A stretch of DNA of 64,000 nt from Pseudomonas nunensis (GTDB lineage Bacteria; Pseudomonadota; Gammaproteobacteria; Pseudomonadales; Pseudomonadaceae). The notes beneath the pieces are model-generated. The model had not been told where the DNA came from. It did not search any database and worked only from the letters and a program-made list of their open reading frames with translations. Numbering within the stretch: the first letter of the stretch is position 1; each line of letters begins with the position of its first letter. Below are positions 51,538 through 61,389 of this stretch, in pieces. The position numbers and the translations under genes are program-made. The DNA is taken from the NCBI RefSeq assembly GCF_024296925.1, contig NZ_CP101125.1:3164501-3228500 (forward strand). Direction: 5' to 3'.

Positions 51538-53375
51538 AACCCGTACGCGCCCTGCTCCTGCAGGCCAGCGGTCTGTTGTTCGCCGGGCTGGCCTGCGCCG
51601 CCCCGCAACATGCCTTGACCCTGTACAACGAGCCGCCGAAATACCCGGCCGACTTCAAGTACTTCGACTACGTCAACCCGGACGCGCCCAAGGGCGGGAT
51701 CTTCCGCCAGGCCGGTTTCGGCGGCTTCGACAGCCTCAACCCGTTCATCAGCAAAGGCGTGCCCGCCGACGATGTCGGGATGATCTACGACACCCTGGCC
51801 AAACAGGGCCTGGACGAACCGTTCACCGAATACGGCCTGATTGCCGGCAAGATCGAGAAAGCCCCGGACAACAGCTGGGTGCGTTTCTACCTGCGCCCCG
51901 AAGCCCGCTTCCACGACGGCCACCCGGTGCGTGCGGAGGATGTGGTGTTCAGCTTCCAGACCCTGATCAAGGACGGCGCCCCGCTCTATCGCGGTTACTA
52001 CAGCGATGTCGCCGACGTGGTCGCCGAAGACCCGCTGACGGTGCTGTTCAAGTTCAAGCACAGCAACAACCGCGAACTGCCACTGATCCTCGGCCAGTTG
52101 CCGGTGCTGCCGAAACATTGGTGGGCCAGCCGCGACTTCAACAAGGGCAACCTGGAAATCCCGCTGGGCAGCGGCCCTTACAAAGTCAGCGAAGTGAAGG
52201 CCGGGCGTTCGGTGCGCTATGAGCGGGTCAAGGATTACTGGGGCAAGGATCTGCCGGCCAACCGTGGTTTCTACAACTTCGATGTGATGACCACCGATTA
52301 TTACCGCGACAACACCGTGGCCCTGGAAGCGCTCAAGGCCGGGCAGTTCGATTACTGGCTGGAGATGACCGCGAAGAACTGGGCCAACGCCTACAACATC
52401 CCGGCAGTCACCGAAGGCCGGCTAATCAAGGAACAGATCCCCAACGGCAACCCGACCGGCATGCAAGGCTTCGTCTTCAACCTGCGCCGCCCGGTGTTCC
52501 AAGACATCCGCGTGCGTCAGGCGATGACGCTGCTGCTGGATTTCGAATGGACCAACAAGCAACTGTTCAACGGCGCCTATGCGCGCACCCGCAGTTATTT
52601 CGAAAACTCGGAAATGGCCGCCACCGGCCTGCCGGACGCCGCTCAACTGGCGATCCTCGACCCGTTCCGCAGCCAGCTCCCGGCCCAGGTCTTCAGCGAG
52701 GCGTTCGAAAACCCTACGACCGACGCCAGCGGCATGATCCGCACCCAGCAACGCAAGGCCTATCAGTTGCTGCAAGAGGCCGGCTGGAAGATCGTCGACG
52801 ACAAAATGGTCGACGCCACCGGCAAACCGGTGACCATCGAGTTCCTGTTGGCCCAGACCGAATTCGAACGGGTGCTGCTGCCGTTCAAGCGCAACCTCAG
52901 CGACCTCGGGATCGACCTGGTGATTCGCCGGGTCGACGTTTCGCAATACATCAACCGTGTGCGTTCCCGGGACTTCGACATGATCGTCGGCAGCTTCCCG
53001 CAGTCCAACTCGCCGGGCAACGAACAGCGTGAATTCTGGATGTCCGCCGCTGCCGACAAACCCGGCAGCCGCAACTCCATGGGACTCAAAGACCCGGTGG
53101 TGGACCAGTTGGTCGAAGGCCTGATCAACTCAGATTCACGCAAAAGCCTGGTGGCCCACGCCCGTGCGCTGGACCGCGTGCTGCAATGGGGCTATTACGT
53201 GATCCCCAACTGGCACATCAAGACCTGGCGCGTGGCCTATTGGAACCATATCGGCCATCCAAAAATCTCACCCAAGTACGACGTCGGCATTGCCACCTGG
53301 TGGGTCAAGCCTGACGCGAAACCGGCGGTAGAAGTCGAAACCAAACTGCAAGCCGACCCTGCGGGCACGGAGTAA
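51534..53375 (+). CDS. nppA2: ABC importer binding protein NppA2 (YejA family)
   Basis: A 613-residue paralogue of the preceding protein, with its own signal peptide (LLLQASGLLFAGLACA) and the shared motifs APKGGIFR, FDSLNPF, RPEARFHDG, GSGPYKV and RVKDYWGKDL. GGAGA precedes the ATG, which overlaps the nppA1 stop. Tandem binding proteins feeding one permease suggest a broader or split substrate range. The C-terminal tail is extended and charged. Confidence 0.88.
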   Translation: MKPVRALLLQASGLLFAGLACAAPQHALTLYNEPPKYPADFKYFDYVNPDAPKGGIFRQAGFGGFDSLNPFISKGVPADDVGMIYDTLAKQGLDEPFTEYGLIAGKIEKAPDNSWVRFYLRPEARFHDGHPVRAEDVVFSFQTLIKDGAPLYRGYYSDVADVVAEDPLTVLFKFKHSNNRELPLILGQLPVLPKHWWASRDFNKGNLEIPLGSGPYKVSEVKAGRSVRYERVKDYWGKDLPANRGFYNFDVMTTDYYRDNTVALEALKAGQFDYWLEMTAKNWANAYNIPAVTEGRLIKEQIPNGNPTGMQGFVFNLRRPVFQDIRVRQAMTLLLDFEWTNKQLFNGAYARTRSYFENSEMAATGLPDAAQLAILDPFRSQLPAQVFSEAFENPTTDASGMIRTQQRKAYQLLQEAGWKIVDDKMVDATGKPVTIEFLLAQTEFERVLLPFKRNLSDLGIDLVIRRVDVSQYINRVRSRDFDMIVGSFPQSNSPGNEQREFWMSAAADKPGSRNSMGLKDPVVDQLVEGLINSDSRKSLVAHARALDRVLQWGYYVIPNWHIKTWRVAYWNHIGHPKISPKYDVGIATWWVKPDAKPAVEVETKLQADPAGTE

Positions 53376-53378
53376 TCA

Positions 53379-54452
53379 ATGCTGGCGTATATTTTTCGGC
53401 GACTGCTGCTGATCATCCCGACCTTGTTCGGCATTTTGCTGATCAACTTCGTGATCATCCAGGCTGCCCCCGGCGGTCCGGTGGAGCAGATGATCGCCAA
53501 GCTCGAAGGCTTCGAAGGCGCCACCAGCCGCATCGCCGGTGGCGGTGCCGAAGTGTCGGTGGCCGGCTCGGCCTATCGCGGCGCCCAGGGCCTGGACCCG
53601 GCGCTGGTCAAGGAAATCGAGCACATGTACGGCTTCGACAAATCGGCGCCGGAACGCTTGTGGATCATGGTCAAGAACTACGCGACCCTGGATTTCGGCG
53701 ACAGCTTCTTCCGCGACGCCAAGGTCATCGACCTGATCAAGGAAAAGATGCCGGTGTCGATCTCCCTCGGGCTGTGGAGCACGCTGATCATGTACCTGGT
53801 ATCGATCCCGCTGGGGATCGCCAAGGCTACGCGGCATGGCAGCCACTTTGACGTCTGGACCAGTTCGCTGATCATCGTCGGCTACGCGATCCCGGCGTTC
53901 CTGTTTGCGATCCTGCTGATCGTGCTGTTTGCCGGCGGCAGTTATTTCGACTGGTTCCCGTTACGGGGCCTGACCTCGAACAACTTCGCCGAGCTGAGCA
54001 TGGGCGGCAAGGTCCTCGATTACTTCTGGCACCTTGCACTGCCGGTAACGGCGCTGGTGATCGGCAACTTCGCCACCATGACCTTGCTGACCAAAAACAG
54101 CTTCCTCGATGAAATCAACAAGCAGTACGTGGTCACCGCCAAAGCCAAAGGCCTGACCAATCATCGCGTGCTCTACGGCCATGTGTTCCGCAACGCCATG
54201 CTGCTGGTGATCGCCGGGTTCCCGTCGGCGTTTATCGGGATTTTCTTCACCGGTTCGCTGCTGGTGGAAGTGATTTTCTCCCTCGACGGCCTCGGCCTGA
54301 TGAGTTTTGAAGCGGCGATCAACCGTGACTATCCGGTGGTGTTCGGCACGCTGTTTATCTTCACGTTATTGGGGCTGGTGGTGAAACTGATCGGCGACCT
54401 CACGTACACCCTGGTCGATCCGCGCATCGACTTCGAACACCGGGAGCATTGA
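53379..54452 (+). CDS. nppB: ABC importer permease NppB (YejB family)
   Basis: A 357-residue inner-membrane permease with a YejB-type N-terminus ([24 protein letters not shown]) and about six helices. The EAA-like loop ([22 protein letters not shown]) is where the ATPase docks. It starts three nt after nppA2 and ends one nt before nppC. Confidence 0.9.
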   Translation: MLAYIFRRLLLIIPTLFGILLINFVIIQAAPGGPVEQMIAKLEGFEGATSRIAGGGAEVSVAGSAYRGAQGLDPALVKEIEHMYGFDKSAPERLWIMVKNYATLDFGDSFFRDAKVIDLIKEKMPVSISLGLWSTLIMYLVSIPLGIAKATRHGSHFDVWTSSLIIVGYAIPAFLFAILLIVLFAGGSYFDWFPLRGLTSNNFAELSMGGKVLDYFWHLALPVTALVIGNFATMTLLTKNSFLDEINKQYVVTAKAKGLTNHRVLYGHVFRNAMLLVIAGFPSAFIGIFFTGSLLVEVIFSLDGLGLMSFEAAINRDYPVVFGTLFIFTLLGLVVKLIGDLTYTLVDPRIDFEHREH

Positions 54453-54453
54453 G

Positions 54454-55473
54454 ATGAGCCTGTCCCCCCTCAATCGCCGCCGTTTCGAACTGTTCAAGGC
54501 CAACAAACGTGGCTGGTGGTCGCTGTGGCTGTTCCTGATCCTGTTTGGCGCCAGCCTCGGCGCCGAACTGATCGCCAACGACAAACCGCTGGTAGTCCAT
54601 TACGACAACGGCTGGTACTTCCCGGCGCTCAAGCGCTACCCGGAAACCACCTTCGGCGGCGAATTCCCGCTGGAAGCCAACTACAAGAGCCCGTACATCC
54701 GTGAACTGCTCAAGGCCAAGGACGCCTGGATTCTGTGGGCGCCGATCCCCTACAACTACCAGAGCATCAATTACGACCTGAAAGTCCCGGCCCCGGCGCC
54801 GCCCTCGGCGGACAACCTGCTGGGCACCGACGATCAGGGCCGCGATGTGCTGGCGCGGGTGATCTACGGCTTCCGGATTTCGGTGCTGTTTGCCCTGACG
54901 CTGACCATTCTCAGCTCGATCATCGGCGTGATCGCCGGGGCGTTGCAGGGCTTCTATGGCGGCTGGGTCGATCTGGCCGGGCAGCGTTTCCTCGAAATAT
55001 GGTCCGGGCTACCGGTGCTGTATCTGCTGATCATCCTCGCCAGTTTCGTGCAACCGAACTTTTGGTGGCTGCTGGGGATCATGCTGCTGTTCTCGTGGAT
55101 GAGCCTGGTGGACGTGGTGCGTGCAGAGTTCCTCCGTGGGCGTAACCTCGAATACGTGCGCGCGGCCCGGGCGCTGGGGATGCAGAATGGCGCGATCATG
55201 TTCCGCCACATTCTGCCCAACGCCATGGTCTCGACCATGACCTTTATGCCGTTCATCCTGACCGGCGCCATCGGCACTTTGACCGCGCTGGATTTCCTTG
55301 GCTTTGGCCTACCGGCAGGCAGTCCATCACTGGGTGAACTGGTGGCTCAGGGCAAATCCAACCTGCAAGCGCCGTGGCTCGGCATGAGCGCGTTTGCCGT
55401 GCTGGCGCTGATGTTGAGTTTGCTGGTGTTTATCGGCGAGTCCGCTCGCGATGCCTTCGACCCGAGGAAGTGA
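54454..55473 (+). CDS. nppC: ABC importer permease NppC (YejE family)
   Basis: A 339-residue permease. One N-terminal helix and a periplasmic stretch of about 90 residues precede the five-helix permease core with the GTDDQGRDVLARVIYGFR motif and the EAA-like loop (VRAARALGMQNGAIMFRHILPNAM). It partners NppB in the membrane channel. Confidence 0.9.
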   Translation: MSLSPLNRRRFELFKANKRGWWSLWLFLILFGASLGAELIANDKPLVVHYDNGWYFPALKRYPETTFGGEFPLEANYKSPYIRELLKAKDAWILWAPIPYNYQSINYDLKVPAPAPPSADNLLGTDDQGRDVLARVIYGFRISVLFALTLTILSSIIGVIAGALQGFYGGWVDLAGQRFLEIWSGLPVLYLLIILASFVQPNFWWLLGIMLLFSWMSLVDVVRAEFLRGRNLEYVRAARALGMQNGAIMFRHILPNAMVSTMTFMPFILTGAIGTLTALDFLGFGLPAGSPSLGELVAQGKSNLQAPWLGMSAFAVLALMLSLLVFIGESARDAFDPRK

Positions 55474-55474
55474 A

Positions 55475-57085
55475 ATGAATCAGGACAATCTGATCGAAGT
55501 GCGCGACCTCGCCGTCGAATTTGTCGTCGGCGAACGCGTGCAACGGGTGGTCGAAGGCGTCAGCTTCGATATCAAGCGTGGCGAAACCCTGGCCCTGGTC
55601 GGTGAAAGCGGCTCCGGCAAATCGGTGACGGCGCACTCGATCCTGCGCCTGCTGCCCTACCCGCTCGCCCGGCACCCGTCCGGCACCATCGAGTATTCCG
55701 GGCAAAACCTGCTGGGCCTGAAAGAGAAAACCATCCGTCACATCCGTGGTAACCGGATCGCGATGATTTTCCAGGAGCCGATGACCTCGCTCAATCCGCT
55801 GCACTCGATCGAGAAGCAGATCAACGAGATCCTCGGCATCCACAAGGGCCTGACCGGCAAAGTCGCGACCAAGCGCACGTTGGAACTGCTGGAGATGGTC
55901 GGCATTCCCGAGCCGCACAAGCGCCTCAAGGCTCTGCCCCATGAATTGTCCGGCGGCCAACGCCAGCGGGTGATGATTGCGATGGCCCTGGCCAACGAGC
56001 CAGAACTGCTGATTGCCGACGAACCGACCACCGCCCTGGACGTAACCGTTCAGCTGAAAATCCTCGAATTGCTCAAGGAATTACAGGCCCGCCTGGGCAT
56101 GGCGTTGTTACTGATCAGTCACGATTTGAACCTTGTACGAAGAATTGCGCATCGCGTATGTGTCATGCAGCGCGGTTGCATCGTCGAACAGGCATCGTGC
56201 GAAGAGTTGTTCCGCGCGCCGCAGCATCCGTACACTCGGGAACTGCTGGCAGCGGAGCCCAGCGGCAAGCCGGCGACCAACGTTATTGGCCCGCCATTGC
56301 TGCAGGTCGAGGACCTGAAAGTCTGGTTCCCGATCAAAAAAGGCTTCTTGAAAACCACGGTGGATTACATCAAGGCGGTGGACGGGATCAATTTCAGCCT
56401 GCCCCAGGGCCAGACCTTGGGGATCGTGGGTGAAAGCGGTTCCGGCAAATCGACGCTCGGCCTTGCGATTTTGCGGCTGATCGGCAGCAAAGGAGGCATC
56501 CGTTTTGAGGGCAAGCAGCTAGACTGCCTGACGCAGAACGAAGTTCGACCGTTGCGTCGCGAGATGCAGGTGGTGTTCCAGGACCCGTTCGGCAGCCTGA
56601 GCCCGCGGATGTGTGTGAGCCAGATCGTCGGCGAAGGCCTGCGGATCCACAAGATGGGCACCGAGGCGGAACAGGAACAAGCGATTATTGCGGCATTGAA
56701 GGAGGTAGGCCTGGACCCGGAAAGCCGGAACCGCTACCCCCACGAATTTTCCGGCGGGCAACGGCAGAGAATCGCCATTGCCCGGGCATTAGTGCTAAAA
56801 CCGGCATTGATCCTGCTGGACGAGCCGACGTCGGCCCTCGACCGGACAGTGCAACGCCAAGTGGTGGAGCTGTTGCGGTCACTGCAAACCAAGTACAACC
56901 TGACGTATCTGTTTATCAGCCATGACCTGGCTGTCGTCAAAGCGCTGAGCCACCAGTTGATGGTGGTCAAGCATGGCCAAGTGGTCGAACAGGGAGACGC
57001 GCAAAGTATCTTTGCCGCCCCCCAACATCCGTATACACAGCAGTTGCTGGAAGCCGCTTTCCTGGCACCAGCCACTGCGCAATAA
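55475..57085 (+). CDS. nppD: ABC importer ATPase NppD (YejF family, double NBD)
   Basis: A 536-residue fused ATPase with two complete nucleotide-binding domains. Walker A GESGSGKS occurs near residues 43 and 319, and signatures LSGGQRQR and FSGGQRQR near residues 158 and 425, each followed by Walker B DEPT. The fusion is usual for YejF-type importers. It starts one nt after nppC ends and fabI follows after 21 nt. Confidence 0.92.
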   Translation: MNQDNLIEVRDLAVEFVVGERVQRVVEGVSFDIKRGETLALVGESGSGKSVTAHSILRLLPYPLARHPSGTIEYSGQNLLGLKEKTIRHIRGNRIAMIFQEPMTSLNPLHSIEKQINEILGIHKGLTGKVATKRTLELLEMVGIPEPHKRLKALPHELSGGQRQRVMIAMALANEPELLIADEPTTALDVTVQLKILELLKELQARLGMALLLISHDLNLVRRIAHRVCVMQRGCIVEQASCEELFRAPQHPYTRELLAAEPSGKPATNVIGPPLLQVEDLKVWFPIKKGFLKTTVDYIKAVDGINFSLPQGQTLGIVGESGSGKSTLGLAILRLIGSKGGIRFEGKQLDCLTQNEVRPLRREMQVVFQDPFGSLSPRMCVSQIVGEGLRIHKMGTEAEQEQAIIAALKEVGLDPESRNRYPHEFSGGQRQRIAIARALVLKPALILLDEPTSALDRTVQRQVVELLRSLQTKYNLTYLFISHDLAVVKALSHQLMVVKHGQVVEQGDAQSIFAAPQHPYTQQLLEAAFLAPATAQ

Positions 57086-57106
57086 CCTGAAAGAGAGGAG
57101 CAACAC

Positions 57107-57901
57107 ATGGGTTTTCTCGCCGGTAAGCGCGTACTGATCGTCGGTGTCGCCAGCAAGCTGTCCATCGCATCCGGCATCGCTGCCGCCATGCATCGCGAGG
57201 GCGCTGAGCTTGCCTTCACTTATCAGAACGACAAACTGAAAGGTCGTGTTGAAGAATTCGCACAAGGCTGGGGCTCGAGCCCTGAGCTGTGCTTCCCGTG
57301 CGACGTGGCCAGCGATGAAGAAATCGCCAAGGTCTTCGAAGAACTGAGCAAGAAGTGGGATGGCCTGGACGTGATCGTTCACTCCGTCGGCTTCGCACCG
57401 GGCGACCAACTGGACGGCGACTTCACCGAAGCCACCACCCGTGAAGGTTTCCGCATCGCTCACGACATCAGCGCCTACAGCTTCGTGGCCCTGGCCAAGG
57501 CTGGCCGCGAAATGATGAAAGGCCGCAATGGCAGCCTGCTGACTCTGTCGTACCTGGGCGCCGAGCGCACCATGCCGAACTACAACGTCATGGGCATGGC
57601 CAAGGCTTCCCTGGAAGCTGGCGTACGTTACCTGGCCGGCTCCCTGGGCCCGGAAGGCACCCGCGTCAACGCCGTATCGGCTGGCCCGATCCGCACCCTC
57701 GCGGCTTCCGGCATCAAGAACTTCCGCAAGATGCTGGCTGCCAACGAAGCGCAAACCCCGCTGCGTCGCAACGTCACCATCGACGAAGTCGGCAACGCCG
57801 GCGCCTTCCTGTGCTCGGACCTGGCGTCCGGCATCAGCGGCGAAATCATGTACGTAGACGGTGGTTTCAACACCACTGCGATGGGCAACATCGAAGAGTG
57901 A
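57107..57901 (+). CDS. fabI: enoyl-ACP reductase (NADH) FabI
   Basis: A 264-residue short-chain dehydrogenase fold enzyme reducing enoyl-ACP in fatty acid elongation. The cofactor motif [13 protein letters not shown] and the catalytic Tyr-x6-Lys in NYNVMGMAK are intact. A very strong GAGAGGAG ribosome site precedes the ATG. It lies 21 nt after nppD, as PA1806 does, and is closed by a symmetrical terminator. Confidence 0.95.
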   Translation: MGFLAGKRVLIVGVASKLSIASGIAAAMHREGAELAFTYQNDKLKGRVEEFAQGWGSSPELCFPCDVASDEEIAKVFEELSKKWDGLDVIVHSVGFAPGDQLDGDFTEATTREGFRIAHDISAYSFVALAKAGREMMKGRNGSLLTLSYLGAERTMPNYNVMGMAKASLEAGVRYLAGSLGPEGTRVNAVSAGPIRTLAASGIKNFRKMLAANEAQTPLRRNVTIDEVGNAGAFLCSDLASGISGEIMYVDGGFNTTAMGNIEE

Positions 57902-57914
57902 TCTTCGGTTAGCG

Positions 57915-57952
57915 CATAAAAAAACCCGCCGAGATTGGCGGGTTTTTTTATG
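57915..57952. terminator. bidirectional terminator after fabI
   Basis: CATAAAAAAACCCGCC pairs with its complement around a six-nt loop, giving a T-run in either direction. It separates fabI from the convergent LysR-type gene. Confidence 0.92.
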
Positions 57953-57982
57953 CCTGGATTTCAGTGGTGAACACAGATTCCC

Positions 57983-58072
57983 TGTGGGAGCGGGCTTGCT
58001 CGCGAAAGCGGTGTGTCAGGCGACATATCTGGTGGCTGGAAGACCGCATTCGCGAGCAAGCCCGCTCCCACA
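57983..58072. repeat. REPIN, family A
   Basis: Arms TGTGGGAGCGGGCTTGCTCG and complement, placed between the fabI terminator and the stop of the convergent LysR-type gene. Confidence 0.9.
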
Positions 58073-58077
58073 GGGGG

Positions 58078-58941
58078 TTAGGTGTTGTGTGTGAGACACC
58101 GCGCAAACAATTGCTGAATCGGCTGCATGCGCTGGCTATAGCGCTGCAACAACACAATCTCGCGATAGAACGTCAATTCCCCCAACGCAATCACCCGCAC
58201 CTTCGCCCCATGCTCCACCCACAACCCCGCCTCGGGCAGCAGCGAAACGCCCAACCCGCACTCGACCATTTTCACAATCGCCTCCAGCTCATCCAGTTCC
58301 AGCGCCACGCGCACGTCAATCTGCTGTTCGCGCAGGAACCGCGTCACCAGGCGTCCGCCGAACGAGTTGCGGTCGTAGCGCACGTGAGGATGGTCGGCGA
58401 GCAGTTGCAGCGGATCATCGCCCTCCAAATCCGCCGGCACGATCAGCACAAACGGTTCTTTGCGGATGACCTGCGCCGACAATTCCTTGGGCAGTTCAAA
58501 CGGCGGCTTGATCAGGATCGCCAGATCCACTTCGCCGGTGTCCACCTGGCTCAGCAGATTCAACGACACCCCCGGCACCAGTTTCGGCTCCAGCAATGGC
58601 GCCTGCTGCCTCAACCGCAACAACGCCTGAGGCAACAAACCGGTCTGCACCGTGGCCACCGCGCCGATCTTCAATTCGCCACGGTATTCACTGACGTCAT
58701 CACTGACCGCCATGCGCGCGAAGGTTTCCAGCATCTCGCGGGCCATCGGCAACGCCCGCTCGCCCGCCGCATTGAGCAGCGCCTGACGTCCGGTGCGGTC
58801 AAACAAACGAATGCCCAGCGCCTGTTCCAGATTGCGAATCTGTGCACTGACCGCCGATTGCGTCAGGCCAATGTGCATGCCGGCCGCCGCGAACGTGCCG
58901 TAGCGGGTCACCGCGATAAAGGTTTTCAGTTCCCGCAACAT
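58078..58941 (-). CDS. LysR-family transcriptional regulator
   Basis: A 287-residue regulator with a canonical helix-turn-helix (LRELKTFIAVTRYGTFAAAGMHIGLTQSAVSAQIRNLEQALG) and an effector domain from about residue 90. I prefer the ATG at 58941 over 58980 because the MLRELKTF start is typical. It is divergent from the glyoxalase-like gene and amidase, so it may control them. Confidence 0.87.
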   Translation of the reverse strand: MLRELKTFIAVTRYGTFAAAGMHIGLTQSAVSAQIRNLEQALGIRLFDRTGRQALLNAAGERALPMAREMLETFARMAVSDDVSEYRGELKIGAVATVQTGLLPQALLRLRQQAPLLEPKLVPGVSLNLLSQVDTGEVDLAILIKPPFELPKELSAQVIRKEPFVLIVPADLEGDDPLQLLADHPHVRYDRNSFGGRLVTRFLREQQIDVRVALELDELEAIVKMVECGLGVSLLPEAGLWVEHGAKVRVIALGELTFYREIVLLQRYSQRMQPIQQLFARCLTHNT

Positions 58942-58982
58942 GGCCGCACCATTGATCGAAATAATTTGAGCTCGATGCAAAA

Positions 58983-58998
58983 ATTATCGTATTTTAAT
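58983..58998. promoter_or_regulatory. possible LysR-type box
   Basis: ATTATCGTATTTTAAT has ATTA/TAAT ends and a T-N11-A core, located between the divergent LysR-type gene and the glyoxalase-like gene. AT-rich sequence makes chance matches easy, so this is tentative. Confidence 0.3.
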
Positions 58999-59052
58999 CA
59001 AAAAGCACAGGACTAAACTCAGCTGTAACTTCCGACCGTTGAGGATCAACCC

Positions 59053-59478
59053 ATGCAGCTCTCCCCTTTTCACCTGGCAATACCGGTGTATGACCTGGCG
59101 GCCGCGCGCAGTTTCTATGGCGAAGTGTTCGGTCTGGAAGAAGGTCGCTCCAGCGAGCATTGGGTGGATTTCAATTTTTTCGGCCACCAACTGGTGATTC
59201 ACCTCGCGCCGAAAAACGCCTCGCAAGAAGCCGCCCACACCAACGCCGTGGATGGCCATAACGTGCCGGTGCCGCACTTTGGCGTGGTCCTGGGAATGAA
59301 GGAATGGGAGGTCCTGGCCGAACGTCTGCAATCCCTCGGTACGCAGTTCGTGATTGAACCGGGCATTCGTTTTCAGGGTTTGGTGGGCGAACAAGCGACG
59401 ATGTTTCTGTTTGATCCGTGCGGCAATGCCCTTGAGTTCAAGGCGTTCAAGGACATCAGCCAGTTGTTTGCCAAATGA
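59053..59478 (+). CDS. VOC-superfamily (glyoxalase-like) protein
   Basis: A 141-residue protein with paired beta-alpha-beta-beta-beta units ([26 protein letters not shown] at the start; [15 protein letters not shown] at the end). Candidate metal ligands are His8, a central histidine (PHFGVV) and Glu in NALEFK. It resembles dioxygenase- or isomerase-like VOC proteins; substrate unknown. Its stop overlaps the amidase start as ATGA. Confidence 0.82.
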   Translation: MQLSPFHLAIPVYDLAAARSFYGEVFGLEEGRSSEHWVDFNFFGHQLVIHLAPKNASQEAAHTNAVDGHNVPVPHFGVVLGMKEWEVLAERLQSLGTQFVIEPGIRFQGLVGEQATMFLFDPCGNALEFKAFKDISQLFAK

Positions 59479-60761
59479 GCCGCCTTGCCTTGGATGCCAC
59501 CGCCCTCAGTCAGACGGTGCGCGACGGTGAAACGACGGTCGCAGCCGTTGCCGAGGCCTTTCTTCAGCGCATCGAAACGCTGGAACCGGACATCCACGCC
59601 TTCGCCTCGTTCAAACCGCAGCAGGTGCGCCTGCACGCCGCGCAGAATGATGGCCGAGGCCTGCTTGCCGGTGTGCCCGTGGGCGTCAAGGACATTATCG
59701 ACAGCGCCGACTATCCCACGCAGTTCTTTTCGCCAATCTATGCCGACCATAAACCGTCGCGGGACGCCCATGTGGTGACCCTGCTGCGCCAGGCCGGCGC
59801 GCTGATCATGGGCAAGACCCACACCACCGAATTTGCCTACATGCGCACTGGTCCGACCCGCAATCCGCATGACCTGGAGCGTACGCCGGGCAGTTCCAGC
59901 GCTGGTTCTGCGGCCGGGATGGCGGCGGACTTCTTTGCGGTGGCGCTGGGCACCCAGACCGCCGGATCGCTGCTGAAACCGGCAGCCTATTGCGGCCTGT
60001 TCGCGTTCAAGCCGTCGTTTGGGCTGGTGTCGCTGGAAGGGATAAAACCGCTGGCCCCAAGTTTCGACACGGTCGGCTGGTATGGCCGCTCGGTACGAGA
60101 TCTGTGTCTTGTGGGGCGGGTGTTGATCCCCGGATTCAAAGTGCCTGACATCGAGCAGCGTCCGCTGCGCCTGGGTTTCTATCGCACTGCGCGCTGGGAT
60201 CAAGTCGCCCCCGACGTGGCCAGCGCTCTGGAACAAGCGGTTGAACACTTGCACGGCGCCGGTCATCAGGTCAGCGAGGTGCAGTTGCCGGACGAATTCG
60301 CCGGGGTGTTCGACGATCACCTGTTGATCAACGATTGCGAGGGCGCCCGTTCACTGGCGAAGGAGTTTCAGGAGCATCGCAAACTGCTGAGCCCGTCGAT
60401 ACTGGCGATGTTCGACCGCGCAGCGGCGACCACCTGGGAACAGGAATCCGCTGCAAAGGCCCGATTGACGGCCCTTGCACCGATCCTGAATGAGATTTGC
60501 CAGCCATTCGACGCAATGCTCGGCCCCTGCTGCGGCACCGTCGCGCCGCTGTATCGGGACAGCGCCGAAAACACCGGCCCATCGGACTACATCAAGTTCT
60601 GGGGCGCGTTCGGCTGGCCGCAGGTGAATCTCCCGCTGCCACGCGCCGAAGGGCTGTTGCCGATCGGATTGCAGTTGATTGGTCGGTTTCGCAATGATGC
60701 TGCGCTGTTACGAGTGGCCGAACGCATGACCGTTGACCTGCTCACCTATCGCGGCCAATAG
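59475..60761 (+). CDS. amidase signature family protein
   Basis: A 428-residue serine amidase. The Ser-cisSer-Lys triad is visible as Lys in VGVKDI, the cis-Ser in [11 protein letters not shown] and the nucleophile Ser in GTQTAGS. It hydrolyses an amide of unknown type. Coupled to the VOC gene and divergent from a LysR-type regulator. Its last 54 nt overlap the convergent GGDEF gene. Confidence 0.85.
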   Translation: MSRLALDATALSQTVRDGETTVAAVAEAFLQRIETLEPDIHAFASFKPQQVRLHAAQNDGRGLLAGVPVGVKDIIDSADYPTQFFSPIYADHKPSRDAHVVTLLRQAGALIMGKTHTTEFAYMRTGPTRNPHDLERTPGSSSAGSAAGMAADFFAVALGTQTAGSLLKPAAYCGLFAFKPSFGLVSLEGIKPLAPSFDTVGWYGRSVRDLCLVGRVLIPGFKVPDIEQRPLRLGFYRTARWDQVAPDVASALEQAVEHLHGAGHQVSEVQLPDEFAGVFDDHLLINDCEGARSLAKEFQEHRKLLSPSILAMFDRAAATTWEQESAAKARLTALAPILNEICQPFDAMLGPCCGTVAPLYRDSAENTGPSDYIKFWGAFGWPQVNLPLPRAEGLLPIGLQLIGRFRNDAALLRVAERMTVDLLTYRGQ

Positions 60762-61316
60762 ACCCTCTGCGGTCTGATGCAGCGCCGGATGAAATTCGAT
60801 CTGGCCGACACTGAAGCGTATGTCATAACCGCGATGCACCGTGGCGTTGCGCTCGTCGAGCATTTCTTCGAGCCGCGCCCGGATCGCCGAGATCTCCACG
60901 GCGTGGGCGCCGGTCAGCAAGGCAGCGAACTCATCGCTGCCCATGCGCCCGATAACGTCGCTTTCGCGAAAGGCGATCCGCAGCACGTCGGCAAAGGTTT
61001 TCAAGGCATCATCGCCTTCGGCGCGGCCGTACAGATAGTTGATGTGCTTGAAGTTATCGAGGTCGAAAAACAGCAACGTCGCGGGTTTGCCCATCCGCAA
61101 GCATGCGTCCAGGCCCATTTGTGCCAGGGCCTGGAAGCCGTGGCGATTAGGTAACAGGGTCAATTCGTCCATGCTCGCCACCTGCACCGCGGTCAGTTCC
61201 TGCTCGGCCTGTCGCGCCAGGTCACGCAGCAATTCGCGCTCCTGCAGTGCAGTGTCCGGGCCGTGCAGGGTGTCTGCACTAATGCCCGGTTTGATCGGTT
61301 TGCCTGGAAGCAGCAT
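60708..61316 (-). CDS. GGDEF-domain protein with GSDEF motif
   Basis: A 202-residue protein: a short charged N-terminal helix (about 40 residues) and one GGDEF domain (MDELTLLPNRHGF onward). The active-site loop reads RMGSDEF instead of RxGGDEF. An RxxD inhibitory-site motif (RESD) lies five residues before it. Substrate residues FFDLDNFKHIN are conserved. It may be a diguanylate cyclase or a c-di-GMP-binding remnant. No sensor or membrane domain is present. GGAG precedes the ATG. Confidence 0.8.
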   Translation of the reverse strand: MLLPGKPIKPGISADTLHGPDTALQERELLRDLARQAEQELTAVQVASMDELTLLPNRHGFQALAQMGLDACLRMGKPATLLFFDLDNFKHINYLYGRAEGDDALKTFADVLRIAFRESDVIGRMGSDEFAALLTGAHAVEISAIRARLEEMLDERNATVHRGYDIRFSVGQIEFHPALHQTAEGLLAAIGEQVNGHAFGHS

Positions 61317-61389
61317 GTGTCACTCCTGCGATGGGTATATACGTTAGAGCGCACATATCCCGTTTGACTCCTTTTTAAGCCGCCGTTGG

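Noticed and set aside
49705..53375. Tandem binding-protein genes as a frameshifted single gene
   Set aside because: Each has its own signal peptide, full length and ribosome site, so they are paralogues.
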